DNA of 64,000 nucleotides from Burkholderia sp. GAS332 (GCA_900142905.1 FSRV01000001.1:4926920-4990919), one strand, 5' to 3'. Positions 28,526-38,238 are shown, numbered from the stretch's first letter. Translations and numbers: made by a program. The notes: generated by a model from the sequence alone, not told the origin.

Positions 28526-31042
28526 ATGCCTCAAGCCAACCTCGCCGAAGCGGACCGCCCGGAACAGGCCAAAGCCTTTGCCCACGGGCACGAAGGGCAT
28601 GTTCACGCGCATGCCGATGATGACGCTCATACCCACGGGCATGGTGAAAGCTGCGGTCACGGCCACGAAGCGCGCGCTCGAGAAGACGCTCACGAGCACG
28701 GCGAAAGTTGCAGCCATGGCGCCAAAGCACGTGTTCGCGAACCCGAGCATGAACATGCTCACGCACACGGCGAAAGCTGCCGCCACGGCCACGAAGCGCA
28801 CGACCATGACCACGGTCACGGCCACGTCCACGGCCGTGCCCATAGCCACGCACAAGCCCACGACCACGCCGAGGCAGGCTGTTGCGGAACGGCGCACGTT
28901 GCGGCCGTGCCGGTCAAGCTGCCGCAATCCGAAGCCGTCGGCAGCGACCTGCGTACCGCGATCCGCATCATGCAGATGGATTGCCCGACCGAAGAAGCGC
29001 TGATCCGCAAGAAATTCAGCCGCATGCCGGCCGTGCGCAGCATGGACTTCAACCTGATGCAGCGCGTGTTGACCGTCGTCCACGCGCCGGACGCGCTCGA
29101 CTCGATCCTCGCCGCGATCCGTTCGCTCGATTTCACGCCTGAACTGGCAGACGCGAACCTGGGCGCGGCAGCCGCCCCCCAAGCGCCGGCCAAGCCGTGG
29201 TGGCCGCTGGCGCTTGCAGGCATTGCTGCGGTGGGCTCAGAGGCCGCTGGCTGGCTTGGTGCCCCTGTCTGGCTGGCAGCGGGTCTGGCGATCCTCGCGA
29301 TCGCCGCCTGCGGCCTGACGACGTACAGAAAGGGCTGGCTCGCGATCCGCAACGGCAATCTCAACATCAACGCGCTGATGAGCATTGCCGTCACCGGCGC
29401 GCTGGTCCTGCAGCAGTGGCCGGAAGCCGCCATGGTGATGGTGCTCTTCACGATTGCCGAACTGATCGAAGCGAAGTCGCTCGACCGCGCCCGCAATGCC
29501 ATCCAAGGCTTGATGCAGCTCACGCCCGAACAGGCGAGCGTGCAGCAAGCGGACGGCGGCTGGCAACTCATGGACCTCAAAGCGATCGTGCTCGGCGCGG
29601 TGGTGCGCGTGAAGCCGGGCGAGCGGATTGCGCTCGACGGCGAAATCGTCACGGGTCGCTCGAGCGTCGATCAGGCACCGATCACCGGCGAAAGCCTACC
29701 GGTCGACAAGACCGTGGGCGACGCCGTGTTCGCCGGCACGATCAACCAGGCCGGGTCGTTCGACTATCGCGTCACGGCCGCCGCCAGCAACACGACGCTC
29801 GCGCGGATCATCCACGCGGTCGAAGAAGCACAAGGCACCAAAGCGCCGACGCAGCGTTTCGTCGATCAGTTCGCGCGGGTCTATACGCCAATCGTGTTCG
29901 CTGTCGCGCTGGCCGTGGCGGTGCTGCCGCCGCTGCTGTTCGGCGGGCTGTGGCACGAGTGGGTTTACAAGGCACTGGTGATGCTGGTGATCGCCTGCCC
30001 GTGCGCGCTGGTGATCTCGACGCCGGTGACAATCGTCAGCGGTCTCGCGGCTGCCGCTCGCAAGGGCATCCTGATCAAAGGCGGCGCCTACCTCGAACAG
30101 GGCCGCAAGCTGAGCTGGCTCGCGCTCGACAAAACCGGCACGATCACGCACGGCAAGCCGGTGCAAACCGAGTTCGAAATGCTGGCTGACGTCGACGTCG
30201 TTCGTAGCAAGACACTCGCGGCAAGCCTGGCGGGTCGTTCGGATCATCCGGTGTCGATGGCGATTGCGGCGGCGGCGAAAAGCGACAGCATTGCCAGCGC
30301 CACGGTCGATGCCTTCGAAGCACTGCCAGGCCGCGGCGTGTACGGCGAAGTCGACGGCTTGCCGTATTGGCTCGGCAATCATCGGCTGGTCGAAGAGCTC
30401 GGACGCTGCTCGGCGTCGCTCGAAGCGCGGCTGGACGCACTCGAGGGGCAAGGCAAAACCGTCGTGATGCTGGTGGATGCCGAACGCGTGCTCGCGTTGT
30501 TCGCCGTCGCCGATACGGTGAAGGACACGAGCCGCGCCGCCATCGCCGAATTGCAGCGCCTCGGCGTGCGGGCCGCCATGCTCACCGGCGACAACCCGCA
30601 CACGGCTGCCGCGATTGCGCAGCAGGTCGGCATCGGCGAAGCTCGCGGCAATCAGTTGCCTGAGGACAAGTTGAACGCGGTGGACGGCTGGTCGAAAGAC
30701 GGCGCGACGGTGGGCATGGTTGGCGACGGCATCAACGACGCCCCCGCATTGGCGCGCGCCGACATCGGCTTTGCGATGGGCGCGATGGGCACCGATACCG
30801 CAATCGAAACCGCCGACGTCGCGTTGATGGACGACGATCTGCGCAAGATTCCGCAGTTCATCCGTCTGTCGAAGGCGACGCATTCGGTGCTGGTGCAGAA
30901 CATCACACTGGCGCTGGGCATCAAGAGCGTCTTCCTCGTACTGACGTTGATGGGTCTCGGCACGATGTGGATGGCCGTATTCGCCGATGTTGGCGCGAGC
31001 CTGCTGGTGGTGGCAAACGGCCTGCGGCTGTTGCGCAAGTAG
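28526..31042 (+). CDS. cadA: Heavy-metal translocating P-type ATPase CadA (Cd/Zn/Pb)
   Basis: An inner-membrane P1B-type ATPase that exports Cd2+, Zn2+ or Pb2+. The 838-aa protein begins with about 115 residues very rich in His and Asp, including three related ESC-HGHE-type units. A degenerate metal-binding domain (IMQMDCPTEEALIR) follows, then membrane helices, the CPC motif in VIACPCALVIST, the phosphorylation site DKTGTIT and the hinge GDGINDAPALARAD. The CPC and upstream helices fit the Cd/Zn class. It is the target of the divergent cadR. A strong terminator lies 35 bases downstream. Confidence 0.95.
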   Translation: MPQANLAEADRPEQAKAFAHGHEGHVHAHADDDAHTHGHGESCGHGHEARAREDAHEHGESCSHGAKARVREPEHEHAHAHGESCRHGHEAHDHDHGHGHVHGRAHSHAQAHDHAEAGCCGTAHVAAVPVKLPQSEAVGSDLRTAIRIMQMDCPTEEALIRKKFSRMPAVRSMDFNLMQRVLTVVHAPDALDSILAAIRSLDFTPELADANLGAAAAPQAPAKPWWPLALAGIAAVGSEAAGWLGAPVWLAAGLAILAIAACGLTTYRKGWLAIRNGNLNINALMSIAVTGALVLQQWPEAAMVMVLFTIAELIEAKSLDRARNAIQGLMQLTPEQASVQQADGGWQLMDLKAIVLGAVVRVKPGERIALDGEIVTGRSSVDQAPITGESLPVDKTVGDAVFAGTINQAGSFDYRVTAAASNTTLARIIHAVEEAQGTKAPTQRFVDQFARVYTPIVFAVALAVAVLPPLLFGGLWHEWVYKALVMLVIACPCALVISTPVTIVSGLAAAARKGILIKGGAYLEQGRKLSWLALDKTGTITHGKPVQTEFEMLADVDVVRSKTLAASLAGRSDHPVSMAIAAAAKSDSIASATVDAFEALPGRGVYGEVDGLPYWLGNHRLVEELGRCSASLEARLDALEGQGKTVVMLVDAERVLALFAVADTVKDTSRAAIAELQRLGVRAAMLTGDNPHTAAAIAQQVGIGEARGNQLPEDKLNAVDGWSKDGATVGMVGDGINDAPALARADIGFAMGAMGTDTAIETADVALMDDDLRKIPQFIRLSKATHSVLVQNITLALGIKSVFLVLTLMGLGTMWMAVFADVGASLLVVANGLRLLRK

Positions 31043-31076
31043 CACGCATTCGCGGAACTACAACTGGCAAAAGACA

Positions 31077-31102
31077 GGGCGGCCCGCGGGCCGCCCTTTT
31101 TT
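31077..31102 (+). terminator. Intrinsic terminator of cadA
   Basis: GGGCGGCC and GGCCGCCC pair across a CGCG loop, followed by six T, between the convergent ends of cadA and the AraC gene. Confidence 0.92.
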
Positions 31103-31138
31103 GTCGCTTCACGTCAGCACATCAATGCCCTCATGCAT

Positions 31139-32182
31139 TTAATGCGCGAATGAATAACCTTCCGCTTGAGCGCGGCCGTTGATCCCAGCCTTCAACGTAT
31201 CGGAAGGCAGCATGCCGAACAGCTTCCGGTAATCGGTCGCAAACTGGCTCAAATGCCAGAAGCCCCACGCCGCGGCGACATCCTGAACCGAGCGTGATGC
31301 GGGCGCCGCATTGCACAGATCGCGCCGCGCACCGTTCAACCGGATCGTACGCAGATAAGTGGCAGGCGCCATCCCAAGCACATCCTGGAAGCAGTATTGC
31401 AGCGTGCGCCGGCTTACATGCAGCCGCTCGCACAACTCCGGCACGTTGACCGCTCGCTCGCGATTAGTCAGGACATACTCGCGCGCTTCAGCCACGATCG
31501 ACTGACGGCGCCCACGCGCAGGCATTGCAACCTGCTCCCCTGCAGACAACGCGCCTACATCGAACAGAGACGCCAGCACCGACGCCTGCAAATTATTGCG
31601 TGCGAACGCGGACAGCGGCGTACCGCTCGCCGCGCCGTCATCGAGAAGCTGGCGCAGCGATGCGCACAAGCGCGCCTTGCGAGCCGTGCCGATCGACACG
31701 ACTTCCGTGTTCGGCAGATGGTCCGCCAAACCGACCCGCTCCACTTCGGCCGCGTACCGGCGCAGCACGTCCCCCTTCACCACCACGCCGAAAATCTCGT
31801 AGCCCGCCGAGGTCAGCAATTCGAATTCGATCCCGCCCGGACGAAAAGCGAGCGCATCGCCCGCGATCACCTGAGCGTCGATACGACCGGAACCCTCGGG
31901 GCACGTCGGAATGCCGAACCAGTAAGCGTCCTCCTGCACCTCGCAAGTCTGCCGCAGCGTGTGGCTGGTGGTTTCGACGAATACCTGCATGTGGTCGAGG
32001 CACAACTCCGTCAGGCCTCCGACGAAGCGGCCCGCAGTCAGTTGGTCGTAGGTCTGGTTCCAGCCATGGAGATTGCGCGCCTGCTCGTCGGCGTCGTACG
32101 CAACGCAGGTTTGCACGCAAAAGCTCGGCTGTTGCGCGTGCGTCGGTGCTGTCAGGCTGTCGTTTCGGAATTCAGTCGTCAT
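31139..32182 (-). CDS. AraC-family regulator, EutR-like
   Basis: A 347-aa AraC-family regulator. The C-terminal DNA-binding domain has two helix-turn-helix motifs (VNVPELCERLHVSRRTLQYCF and RSVQDVAAAWGFWHLSQFATDY). The latter closely resembles the EutR class. The N-terminal domain is also EutR-like in layout. It is divergent from the aldehyde dehydrogenase of the ethanolamine module, so it most likely activates these genes in response to ethanolamine (EutR proteins use ethanolamine plus cobalamin). I set the start at ATG 32182; an in-frame ATG at 32233 would add 17 residues. Confidence 0.85.
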   Translation of the reverse strand: MTTEFRNDSLTAPTHAQQPSFCVQTCVAYDADEQARNLHGWNQTYDQLTAGRFVGGLTELCLDHMQVFVETTSHTLRQTCEVQEDAYWFGIPTCPEGSGRIDAQVIAGDALAFRPGGIEFELLTSAGYEIFGVVVKGDVLRRYAAEVERVGLADHLPNTEVVSIGTARKARLCASLRQLLDDGAASGTPLSAFARNNLQASVLASLFDVGALSAGEQVAMPARGRRQSIVAEAREYVLTNRERAVNVPELCERLHVSRRTLQYCFQDVLGMAPATYLRTIRLNGARRDLCNAAPASRSVQDVAAAWGFWHLSQFATDYRKLFGMLPSDTLKAGINGRAQAEGYSFAH

Positions 32183-32285
32183 ACCGGATCTGCGAAAACA
32201 GGGTGTCGAGGAAACACGGAAGGCAATTCTCATGCCGAACCGATTCGCGGCTTACGTTGCTTTGAGCGCGGCAGCAGGTGTTCAC

Positions 32286-32310
32286 GCCCTGTTCAATTTG
32301 TGAACAGGGC
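32286..32310. promoter_or_regulatory. Perfect inverted repeat upstream of exaC, candidate activator site
   Basis: GCCCTGTTCA and TGAACAGGGC flank a 5-base spacer. It lies about 110 bases upstream of the candidate sigma-54 promoter, the distance expected of an enhancer-type site. It could also be bound by the EutR-like protein. Confidence 0.45.
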
Positions 32311-32422
32311 TGCGCACACTGGTCAGAAACGAGACGTTCATTCCTCGGCAAGTTGCACAGTATCACGCGCCCTGCTTGGCAGTCGTGCCTGCTGCACGTG
32401 CACAACTCACCACCGCGGTGCA

Positions 32423-32439
32423 TTGGCACAGTTCTGGCT
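32423..32439 (+). promoter_or_regulatory. Candidate sigma-54 promoter of exaC
   Basis: TTGGCACAGTTCTGGCT carries GG and GC separated by exactly 10 bases, the -24/-12 spacing of sigma-54 promoters. The -24 element TGGCAC is perfect; the -12 reads TGGC where TTGC is usual. It lies about 70 bases before the exaC start. Region 32183-32508 has no gene. Confidence 0.45.
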
Positions 32440-32508
32440 CTACCCCTTCGCGGCCAAGCGAAATATCGCGCCGAATATAGCCCATTCAAACATGTGAGGA
32501 GCACACAG

Positions 32509-34029
32509 ATGAATCACGCAGAGATGCAGTTTCTGACTACCGAATTCCCGTACAAAAAACAGTATGGCAATTTTATCGGCGGCGAATGGGTGAAACCGGT
32601 GGGCGGTGAGTACTTCGACAACGTGTCGCCGATCACCGGTGAGCCGTTCACGTCGATCCCGCGCTCACGCGAAGCCGATATCGAACTCGCCCTCGACGCC
32701 GCACATCGTGCGAAGGCGGCATGGGGCAAGACGTCGACCACCGAACGCGCGAACATCCTGAACCGAATCGCCGACCGGATGGAAGCGAATCTGCAGCGCA
32801 TCGCCGTGGCTGAAACGATCGACAACGGCAAGCCGCTGCGCGAAACGATGGCGGCCGATATCCCGCTAGCGATCGATCATTTCCGCTATTTCGCCGGCGC
32901 CGTGCGCGCGCAGGAAGGCTCGCTCTCCCAGATCGACGACGACACCGTCGCGTATCACTTCCATGAGCCGCTCGGCGTGGTCGGCCAGATCATTCCGTGG
33001 AATTTCCCGATCCTGATGGCGGTGTGGAAGCTCGCACCTGCATTGGCTGCCGGCAATTGCGTCGTCCTGAAGCCGGCCGAGCAAACGCCTGCGTCGATTC
33101 TCGTGCTGCTCGAACTGATCCACGATTTGCTGCCGCCGGGCGTGCTGAACGTGGTGAACGGTTTCGGCCTCGAAGCCGGCAAACCGCTCGCGTCGAGCAA
33201 ACGCATCGCGAAGATCGCTTTCACAGGCGAGACGACGACGGGTCGCCTGATCATGCAGTATGCGAGCCAGAATATCATTCCGGTGACGCTCGAACTCGGC
33301 GGCAAGAGCCCGAACATTTTCTTCGCCGACGTGATGAGCGAGGACGACAGCTATTTCGACAAGGCGCTCGAAGGCTTCACGATGTTCGCGCTGAATCAGG
33401 GCGAAGTGTGCACGTGTCCGTCGCGTGTGCTGATCGACGAAAAGATTTACGACCGCTTCATGGAGCGCGCGTTGAAGCGCGTGGCTGCGATCACGCAAGG
33501 CCATCCGCTCGACACGAAGACGATGATCGGCGCGCAAGCCTCGCAGGAACAGCTGGAGAAAATTCTCTCATACGTCGATCTCGGCAAGCAGGAAGGCGCT
33601 GAATGTCTCATCGGTGGCGAGCGCAATACGCTCGGCGGCGAACTGAGCAAGGGCTACTACGTGAAGCCGACCGTATTCCGCGGCCACAACAAGATGCGCA
33701 TCTTCCAGGAAGAAATCTTCGGACCGGTTGTTTCCGTGACGACCTTCAAGAACGAAGACGAAGCGCTCGAGATCGCGAACGATACGCTCTACGGTCTGGG
33801 CGCCGGTGTGTGGACACGCGACGGTACGCGCGCCTATCGCTTCGGCCGGCAAATCCAGGCGGGCCGCGTGTGGACCAACTGCTATCACGCGTATCCGGCA
33901 CATGCTGCGTTCGGTGGCTACAAGCAATCGGGCATCGGTCGCGAAAATCACAAGATGATGCTCGACCACTATCAGCAGACCAAGAACCTGCTCGTCAGCT
34001 ATAGCGACAAGCCGCTCGGTTTCTTCTGA
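32509..34029 (+). CDS. exaC: NAD-dependent aldehyde dehydrogenase, ExaC/AcoD type
   Basis: A 506-aa aldehyde dehydrogenase. The catalytic Cys is in [11 protein letters not shown] (about residue 303), the general base is in [12 protein letters not shown], and the NAD-binding part [21 protein letters not shown] is complete. The motif and length match ExaC/AcoD acetaldehyde dehydrogenases. In this context it oxidises the acetaldehyde released by ethanolamine ammonia-lyase to acetate. The ATG at 32509 has GAGGAG 8 bases upstream. A hairpin terminator follows directly, before the small DUF779 gene. Confidence 0.93.
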   Translation: MNHAEMQFLTTEFPYKKQYGNFIGGEWVKPVGGEYFDNVSPITGEPFTSIPRSREADIELALDAAHRAKAAWGKTSTTERANILNRIADRMEANLQRIAVAETIDNGKPLRETMAADIPLAIDHFRYFAGAVRAQEGSLSQIDDDTVAYHFHEPLGVVGQIIPWNFPILMAVWKLAPALAAGNCVVLKPAEQTPASILVLLELIHDLLPPGVLNVVNGFGLEAGKPLASSKRIAKIAFTGETTTGRLIMQYASQNIIPVTLELGGKSPNIFFADVMSEDDSYFDKALEGFTMFALNQGEVCTCPSRVLIDEKIYDRFMERALKRVAAITQGHPLDTKTMIGAQASQEQLEKILSYVDLGKQEGAECLIGGERNTLGGELSKGYYVKPTVFRGHNKMRIFQEEIFGPVVSVTTFKNEDEALEIANDTLYGLGAGVWTRDGTRAYRFGRQIQAGRVWTNCYHAYPAHAAFGGYKQSGIGRENHKMMLDHYQQTKNLLVSYSDKPLGFF

Positions 34030-34046
34030 GCGTAACGACCCTGTCC

Positions 34047-34078
34047 GAGCGGGCCGCATGACGCGGCTCGCTCTTTTT
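34047..34078 (+). terminator. Intrinsic terminator after exaC
   Basis: GAGCG-G-GCCGC and GCGGC-T-CGCTC form an 11-pair stem (one G-U) around a 5-base loop, followed by five T. It lies between exaC and the DUF779 gene and could attenuate the latter. Confidence 0.85.
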
Positions 34079-34093
34079 CAGCGAGGGCATGTG

Positions 34094-34489
34094 ATGGCTG
34101 ATGCGAAGGAAGTTGCCCGCGTGATCGCCACGCCTGCTGCGGTCGATTTGATCGATAAGTTGTGCGCTGAACACGGGGCTGTGCTGTTTCATCAATCCGG
34201 TGGATGCTGCGACGGCAGCGCGCCGATGATGTTTCCACAGAGCGAGTTCATGGTCGGCTCGTCCGATGTGAAACTCGGCTCGATTGCCGGCGTGCCGTTC
34301 TACATGAGCGAATCGCAGTTCGAATACTGGCAGCACACGCAGTTGATTATCGACGTGGTGCCGGGTAATGGTGGGATGTTTTCTTTGGAACGGCCGAGCG
34401 GGCTGCGGTTCTTGACGCGCTCGCGACTCTTCGAAGATGAGGAGAACGCGTGGTTGGAAACGCATCCGGTAGAACGGGTGGATGCTTAG
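34094..34489 (+). CDS. DUF779 family protein
   Basis: A 131-aa DUF779 protein with the family hallmark LFHQSGGCCDGSAPMMFP (residues ~35-52), containing a Cys-Cys pair. Its function is unknown, but DUF779 genes habitually sit beside ExaC-type aldehyde dehydrogenases, as here, suggesting an accessory or protective role. It starts 64 bases after exaC, behind the terminator, so its level may be lower. The start is uncertain between 34094 and an upstream in-frame ATG at 34058; I prefer the first. Confidence 0.85.
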   Translation: MADAKEVARVIATPAAVDLIDKLCAEHGAVLFHQSGGCCDGSAPMMFPQSEFMVGSSDVKLGSIAGVPFYMSESQFEYWQHTQLIIDVVPGNGGMFSLERPSGLRFLTRSRLFEDEENAWLETHPVERVDA

Positions 34490-34508
34490 CGTTTTTATGT
34501 CGCGCCGG

Positions 34509-34673
34509 ATTTGAATTGTTGCTGAGTGCGGGCGTGCTCGCTAGCAGCACGTCGCTAATTTGATTCGCGGTCGATTGCTGGCGTTAACGGCGCGCTTTCA
34601 CCAGCCGCTCGCGTCTAATTTGAACCGTCGCCGACTACCGGCGTTACCGGTGTACTCGCTAGCAGCGTGTCGC
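34509..34673. repeat. Three degenerate tandem copies of the eutC 3' end
   Basis: Segments of about 50-58 bases at 34509-34559, 34559-34616 and 34615-34673 resemble each other: each contains a TTTGA-like start, a GGCGTTA-like middle and CTCGCTAGCAGC or a variant, then GTCGCTAA. The last copy is the eutC 3' coding end. This suggests tandem duplication and decay, or alternatively repeated stop contexts. Confidence 0.5.
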
Positions 34674-35400
34674 TATCGTCTTTCAGACCAACGCCCGTGA
34701 GACCCAAGCGCCTTGCATGCGTCAGCAGGTAGTGCAATTTGTGCGCGGCTGATTCGTAGTTAAGACCTTCGGGGCGGACGTTCGAAATACAGTTGCGTTG
34801 CGCATCGCTGCAGCCCACCTTCGGGGCGTACGTCAGGTAGATGCCCAGGCTATCGGGCGAACTCAAACCTGGACGCTCGCCAATCAGCATCACGACCAGT
34901 TTGGCATTGAGCAGTTCGCCGATCTCGTCACCGAGCGCGACGCGGGCCTGACGCGCGACGACAACGGGCCCAATCTTCCAATCCGCCAGGCGCGGTATGA
35001 CAGCTTGCAGCAGCGGGATCGATTGCTTCGACGCAGCGAATGCAGAGAGGCCGTCGCCGATGACGAACACCACCTCGGGTGAGTCGATCGTGAGTTGCCC
35101 TAGCGCCGCGCGGCTCTCATCGCTTAAACGCCTTCCAAGATCCGGGCGCCGCAAATAATGCTCGCGATCAGGTGCCGCACTATGCACATCCAGCGTGCTG
35201 AAACTTTGTGCGCGCAGTTGTTCGTGCAGTACGTCCGTATCGAGCGGATGATGCACGGCGTCGCGCGCTTGCGCATGCGACAGGTTGAACGCCAGCAACG
35301 GCGCCGTCGGCAAGCTGTTGCCCGCGCGGCCCAACGCGATGCGTGCATTGGTGAACTGCCGCAGTGCATTCCATGGATTCTTTTCGAGGAAGTCGCTCAT
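34615..35400 (-). CDS. eutC: Ethanolamine ammonia-lyase small subunit EutC
   Basis: The small subunit of adenosylcobalamin-dependent ethanolamine ammonia-lyase, which converts ethanolamine to acetaldehyde and ammonia. The 261-aa protein has conserved regions ARIALGRAGNSLPTAPLLAFNLSHA (in part), VFVIGDGLSAFA, and the substrate/cofactor region IGERPGLSSPDSLGIYLTYAP. Its start overlaps the eutB stop by 4 bases, as in known eutBC operons. The 3' end is part of a degenerate triplicated segment. Confidence 0.97.
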   Translation of the reverse strand: MSDFLEKNPWNALRQFTNARIALGRAGNSLPTAPLLAFNLSHAQARDAVHHPLDTDVLHEQLRAQSFSTLDVHSAAPDREHYLRRPDLGRRLSDESRAALGQLTIDSPEVVFVIGDGLSAFAASKQSIPLLQAVIPRLADWKIGPVVVARQARVALGDEIGELLNAKLVVMLIGERPGLSSPDSLGIYLTYAPKVGCSDAQRNCISNVRPEGLNYESAAHKLHYLLTHARRLGLTGVGLKDDSDTLLASTPVTPVVGDGSN

Positions 35401-36791
35401 GCGATCCCCATCCAGTCATTCGCACCTTCCAGCAGCGGTTGCTGTAGCGATGCACTTAGCAATGCGCCGCGTGCGTCGGTGATCTGCATCGACTCCAGCC
35501 ATTCTTCGAATTCCGGTGCACGGCGCAGGCCGAGCACGTCGCGCACGTAAAGGGCGTCGTGGAAGGACGTGCTTTGATAGTTGAGCATCACATCGTCCGC
35601 GCCCGGAATGCCCATGATGAAGTTGATGCCGGCGACGCCCAATAGCGTGAGCAGGTTATCCATGTCGTCCTGATCGGCTTCGGCGTGATTCGTATAGCAG
35701 ATGTCGCAGCCCATCGGTACGCCGAGCAGTTTGCCGCAGAAGTGATCTTCAAGACCTGCGCGCGTGATCTGCTTGCCGTCGTACAGATACTCCGGTCCGA
35801 TGAAGCCCACCACCGTGTTAACCAGAAACGGATTGAACTTGCGCGCAACTGCATAGGCGCGCACTTCGCACGTCTGTTGATCGACGCCGAAATGCGCATC
35901 GGCCGACAAGGCGCTGCCCTGGCCGGTTTCGAAATACATCAGGTTATTGCCGACGGTGCCGCGTTTCAGCGACAGCCCGGCTTCATACGCTTCCTGCAAT
36001 AACGCAAGCGAAATACCGAAACCCGCGTTCGCCTTCTCCGTACCCGCAACCGACTGAAACACCAGATCGACCGGCGCGCCTTTCTCAATCGCCGAAATCG
36101 TGTTGGTGACGTGGGTCAGCACACACGATTGCGTCGGCACCTGATAGCGCTGACGGAAGTCGTCGATCATCAGCAACAGCTTGGTGATCGCGGCAAGATT
36201 GTCGCTGGCCGGATTGATGCCGATCATCGCGTCGCCGCAACCGTACATCAGACCGTCGAGCATCGACGCGGCGATACCTTTGACATCGTCAGTCGGATGA
36301 TTCGGTTGCAGGCGCACCGACATGCGGCCCGGCAAGCCGACCGTATTGCGAAACCGCGTAATCACCGGACGTTTGCGCGCCGCCGCGATCAGATCCTGAT
36401 TGCGCATCAGCTTCGAAACCGCCGCCACCATCTCCGGTGTGAGGCCAGCGGTAATGCGCGTGAGCGCGTCGGTATCGGTCGTGCTGCTCAGCAGCCAGTT
36501 GCGGAAATCGCCAACGGTCAGATGCGAGATCTCAGCGAACGCTTGCGGCGAATGATCGTCGATCACCAGACGCGTGACCTCGTCGCTTTCATACGGGATC
36601 AATGCTTCGTTGAGAAACGTGCGCAGCGGCACCTGCGCGAGCGCTATCTTGGCCGCGACGCGCTCTTCTTCACTCGCCGCCGCGACGCCCGCGAGCTGGT
36701 CGCCCGAACGTTGCGGACTGGCTTTCGCCATCAACGTTTTCAGGTCGGCGAAACGGTAAGTGCGGCTGCCGATTGTCTCGGTGTAGCTCAT
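35397..36791 (-). CDS. eutB: Ethanolamine ammonia-lyase large subunit EutB
   Basis: The catalytic, substrate-binding large subunit of ethanolamine ammonia-lyase, 464 aa. It is a TIM barrel with family hallmarks near the start (RFADLKTLMAKASPQRSGDQLAGV) and later (FNPFLVNTVVGFIGPEYLYDGKQI, in part). With EutC it makes the B12-dependent holoenzyme. It lies 43 bases downstream of the permease gene and overlaps eutC, so permease-eutB-eutC form one transcript on the minus strand. The cofactor reactivase eutA is absent from this window. That arrangement is typical of proteobacterial non-microcompartment pathways. Confidence 0.97.
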   Translation of the reverse strand: MSYTETIGSRTYRFADLKTLMAKASPQRSGDQLAGVAAASEEERVAAKIALAQVPLRTFLNEALIPYESDEVTRLVIDDHSPQAFAEISHLTVGDFRNWLLSSTTDTDALTRITAGLTPEMVAAVSKLMRNQDLIAAARKRPVITRFRNTVGLPGRMSVRLQPNHPTDDVKGIAASMLDGLMYGCGDAMIGINPASDNLAAITKLLLMIDDFRQRYQVPTQSCVLTHVTNTISAIEKGAPVDLVFQSVAGTEKANAGFGISLALLQEAYEAGLSLKRGTVGNNLMYFETGQGSALSADAHFGVDQQTCEVRAYAVARKFNPFLVNTVVGFIGPEYLYDGKQITRAGLEDHFCGKLLGVPMGCDICYTNHAEADQDDMDNLLTLLGVAGINFIMGIPGADDVMLNYQSTSFHDALYVRDVLGLRRAPEFEEWLESMQITDARGALLSASLQQPLLEGANDWMGIA

Positions 36792-36834
36792 CTCTAAGAC
36801 TCCATCGCCGCTGCTTGCGCAGCGGCTCGATCCG

Positions 36835-38238
36835 TCACTCTTCGAGCAAAGCGTCCGACGGCGCCGCTTCGCGTTGATGGCGCGTCAACAGGAAGTAGAC
36901 ATAGCCGAGCGCGAGGAAGATCGCGAACACGATGGCCACGAGGAAATTGAAGTAGACCATCGTTGCCAGACAAATCACCGCGGCCACCAGCGCGAACGCC
37001 GGAAAGAACGGAAACAGCGGCGCGCGGAACGGGCGTTCCATGTTCGGGTCCGAGCGGCGCAGCTTGAACAGCGACAACATGCTGATGATATACATCACGA
37101 TAGCGCCAAATACGGACATCGTCACGATGTTCGCGGTCAGCGTCTGACCGCCGAACTGAATCAGCTCGTCGCTGTAGATCGCAGCGATGCCGACCACGCC
37201 ACCCGCGATGATCGCGCGATGCGGCGTCTTGAAGCGCGGATGCACCTTGGAGAGCCATTCCGGCAGATAACCCGCGCGAGCCAGCGCGAAAATCTGCCGT
37301 GAGTATCCGAGGATGATGCCGTGAAACGACGCGACGAGCCCGAACAGGCCGAGCCACACCAGCATATGCATCCAACCGCTATGTTCGCCGACGATATATT
37401 TCATCGCTTGCGGCAGCGGATCGTTGATATTCGCCAGCTTGGTCCAGTCGCCGGCAGCCCCTGCAAACACCATCACGCCGATGGCGAGCACGACCAAGGT
37501 CAGAATACCGGTGATGTAGGCGATCGGAATCGAACGCTTCGGATTCTTGGCTTCTTCGGCGGCCATCGCGACGCCTTCGATCGCGAGGAAGAACCAGATG
37601 GCGAAGGGAATCGCCGCGAACATGCCGTGGAACGAGCCCATGCTGAAGGTATCCGCCCCCGACCAGCCGCCCTTCGTGAAGTTCGACCACTGGAAACCGG
37701 GCGACACGACGCCCATGAACACCAGCAATTCGAAGATCGCGAGCAGCGTCACGCACAACTCGAAGGCCGCGGCGATCTGCACGCCGACGATATTCAGCGC
37801 CATGAAGACGAGATACGCGCCCATCGCAGCATGTTTCGGTTCGAGACCGGGAAATTGCACATGCAGATAGGCGCCGATCGCGAGTGCAATCGCGGGCGGC
37901 GCAAAGACGAATTCGACTAACGTTGCCGCGCCAGCCAGATAACCACCGGTCGGACCGAAAGCGTGACGCGCATAGGCGAACGGGCCACCCGCATGCGGAA
38001 TCGACGTGGTGAGTTCGGTGAAACTGAAAATGAAGGTGGTGTACATCGCGGCAATAAACACCGCCGTGATGACAAAACCGAGCGTGCCGGCGCTTGCCCA
38101 GCCGTAGCTCCAGCCGAAATACTCGCCGGAAATGACCAGACCGACCGCGATCCCCCACAGTTGCCACGTGCCGAGCGTCTGCTTCAACTCGTGATGCGTG
38201 ACTTTACCGACGTGCTGATTCTTGGACTCTGATTTCAT
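36835..38238 (-). CDS. eat: Ethanolamine permease (APC family)
   Basis: A 467-aa amino acid-polyamine-organocation family transporter with about 12 membrane helices. The N-terminal sequence KVTHHELKQTLGTWQLWGIAV and GLVISGEYFGWSYG (in part) are characteristic of the ethanolamine permease group. It lies directly upstream of eutBC and would supply the substrate. The start is set at ATG 38238 (MKSESKNQ) because GGGAG precedes it and helix positions then fit; an open frame extends to 38355 with no family similarity. Confidence 0.93.
   Translation of the reverse strand: MKSESKNQHVGKVTHHELKQTLGTWQLWGIAVGLVISGEYFGWSYGWASAGTLGFVITAVFIAAMYTTFIFSFTELTTSIPHAGGPFAYARHAFGPTGGYLAGAATLVEFVFAPPAIALAIGAYLHVQFPGLEPKHAAMGAYLVFMALNIVGVQIAAAFELCVTLLAIFELLVFMGVVSPGFQWSNFTKGGWSGADTFSMGSFHGMFAAIPFAIWFFLAIEGVAMAAEEAKNPKRSIPIAYITGILTLVVLAIGVMVFAGAAGDWTKLANINDPLPQAMKYIVGEHSGWMHMLVWLGLFGLVASFHGIILGYSRQIFALARAGYLPEWLSKVHPRFKTPHRAIIAGGVVGIAAIYSDELIQFGGQTLTANIVTMSVFGAIVMYIISMLSLFKLRRSDPNMERPFRAPLFPFFPAFALVAAVICLATMVYFNFLVAIVFAIFLALGYVYFLLTRHQREAAPSDALLEE

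Noticed and set aside
28501..28853. Upstream extension of cadR into the cadA gene
   Set aside because: The extension is antisense to the cadA His-rich region; the ATG at 28445 begins the conserved MerR helix-turn-helix.
29696..31045. Long open frame antisense to cadA
   Set aside because: The plus strand encodes a complete P-type ATPase with all motifs; the antisense translation has no recognisable domain.
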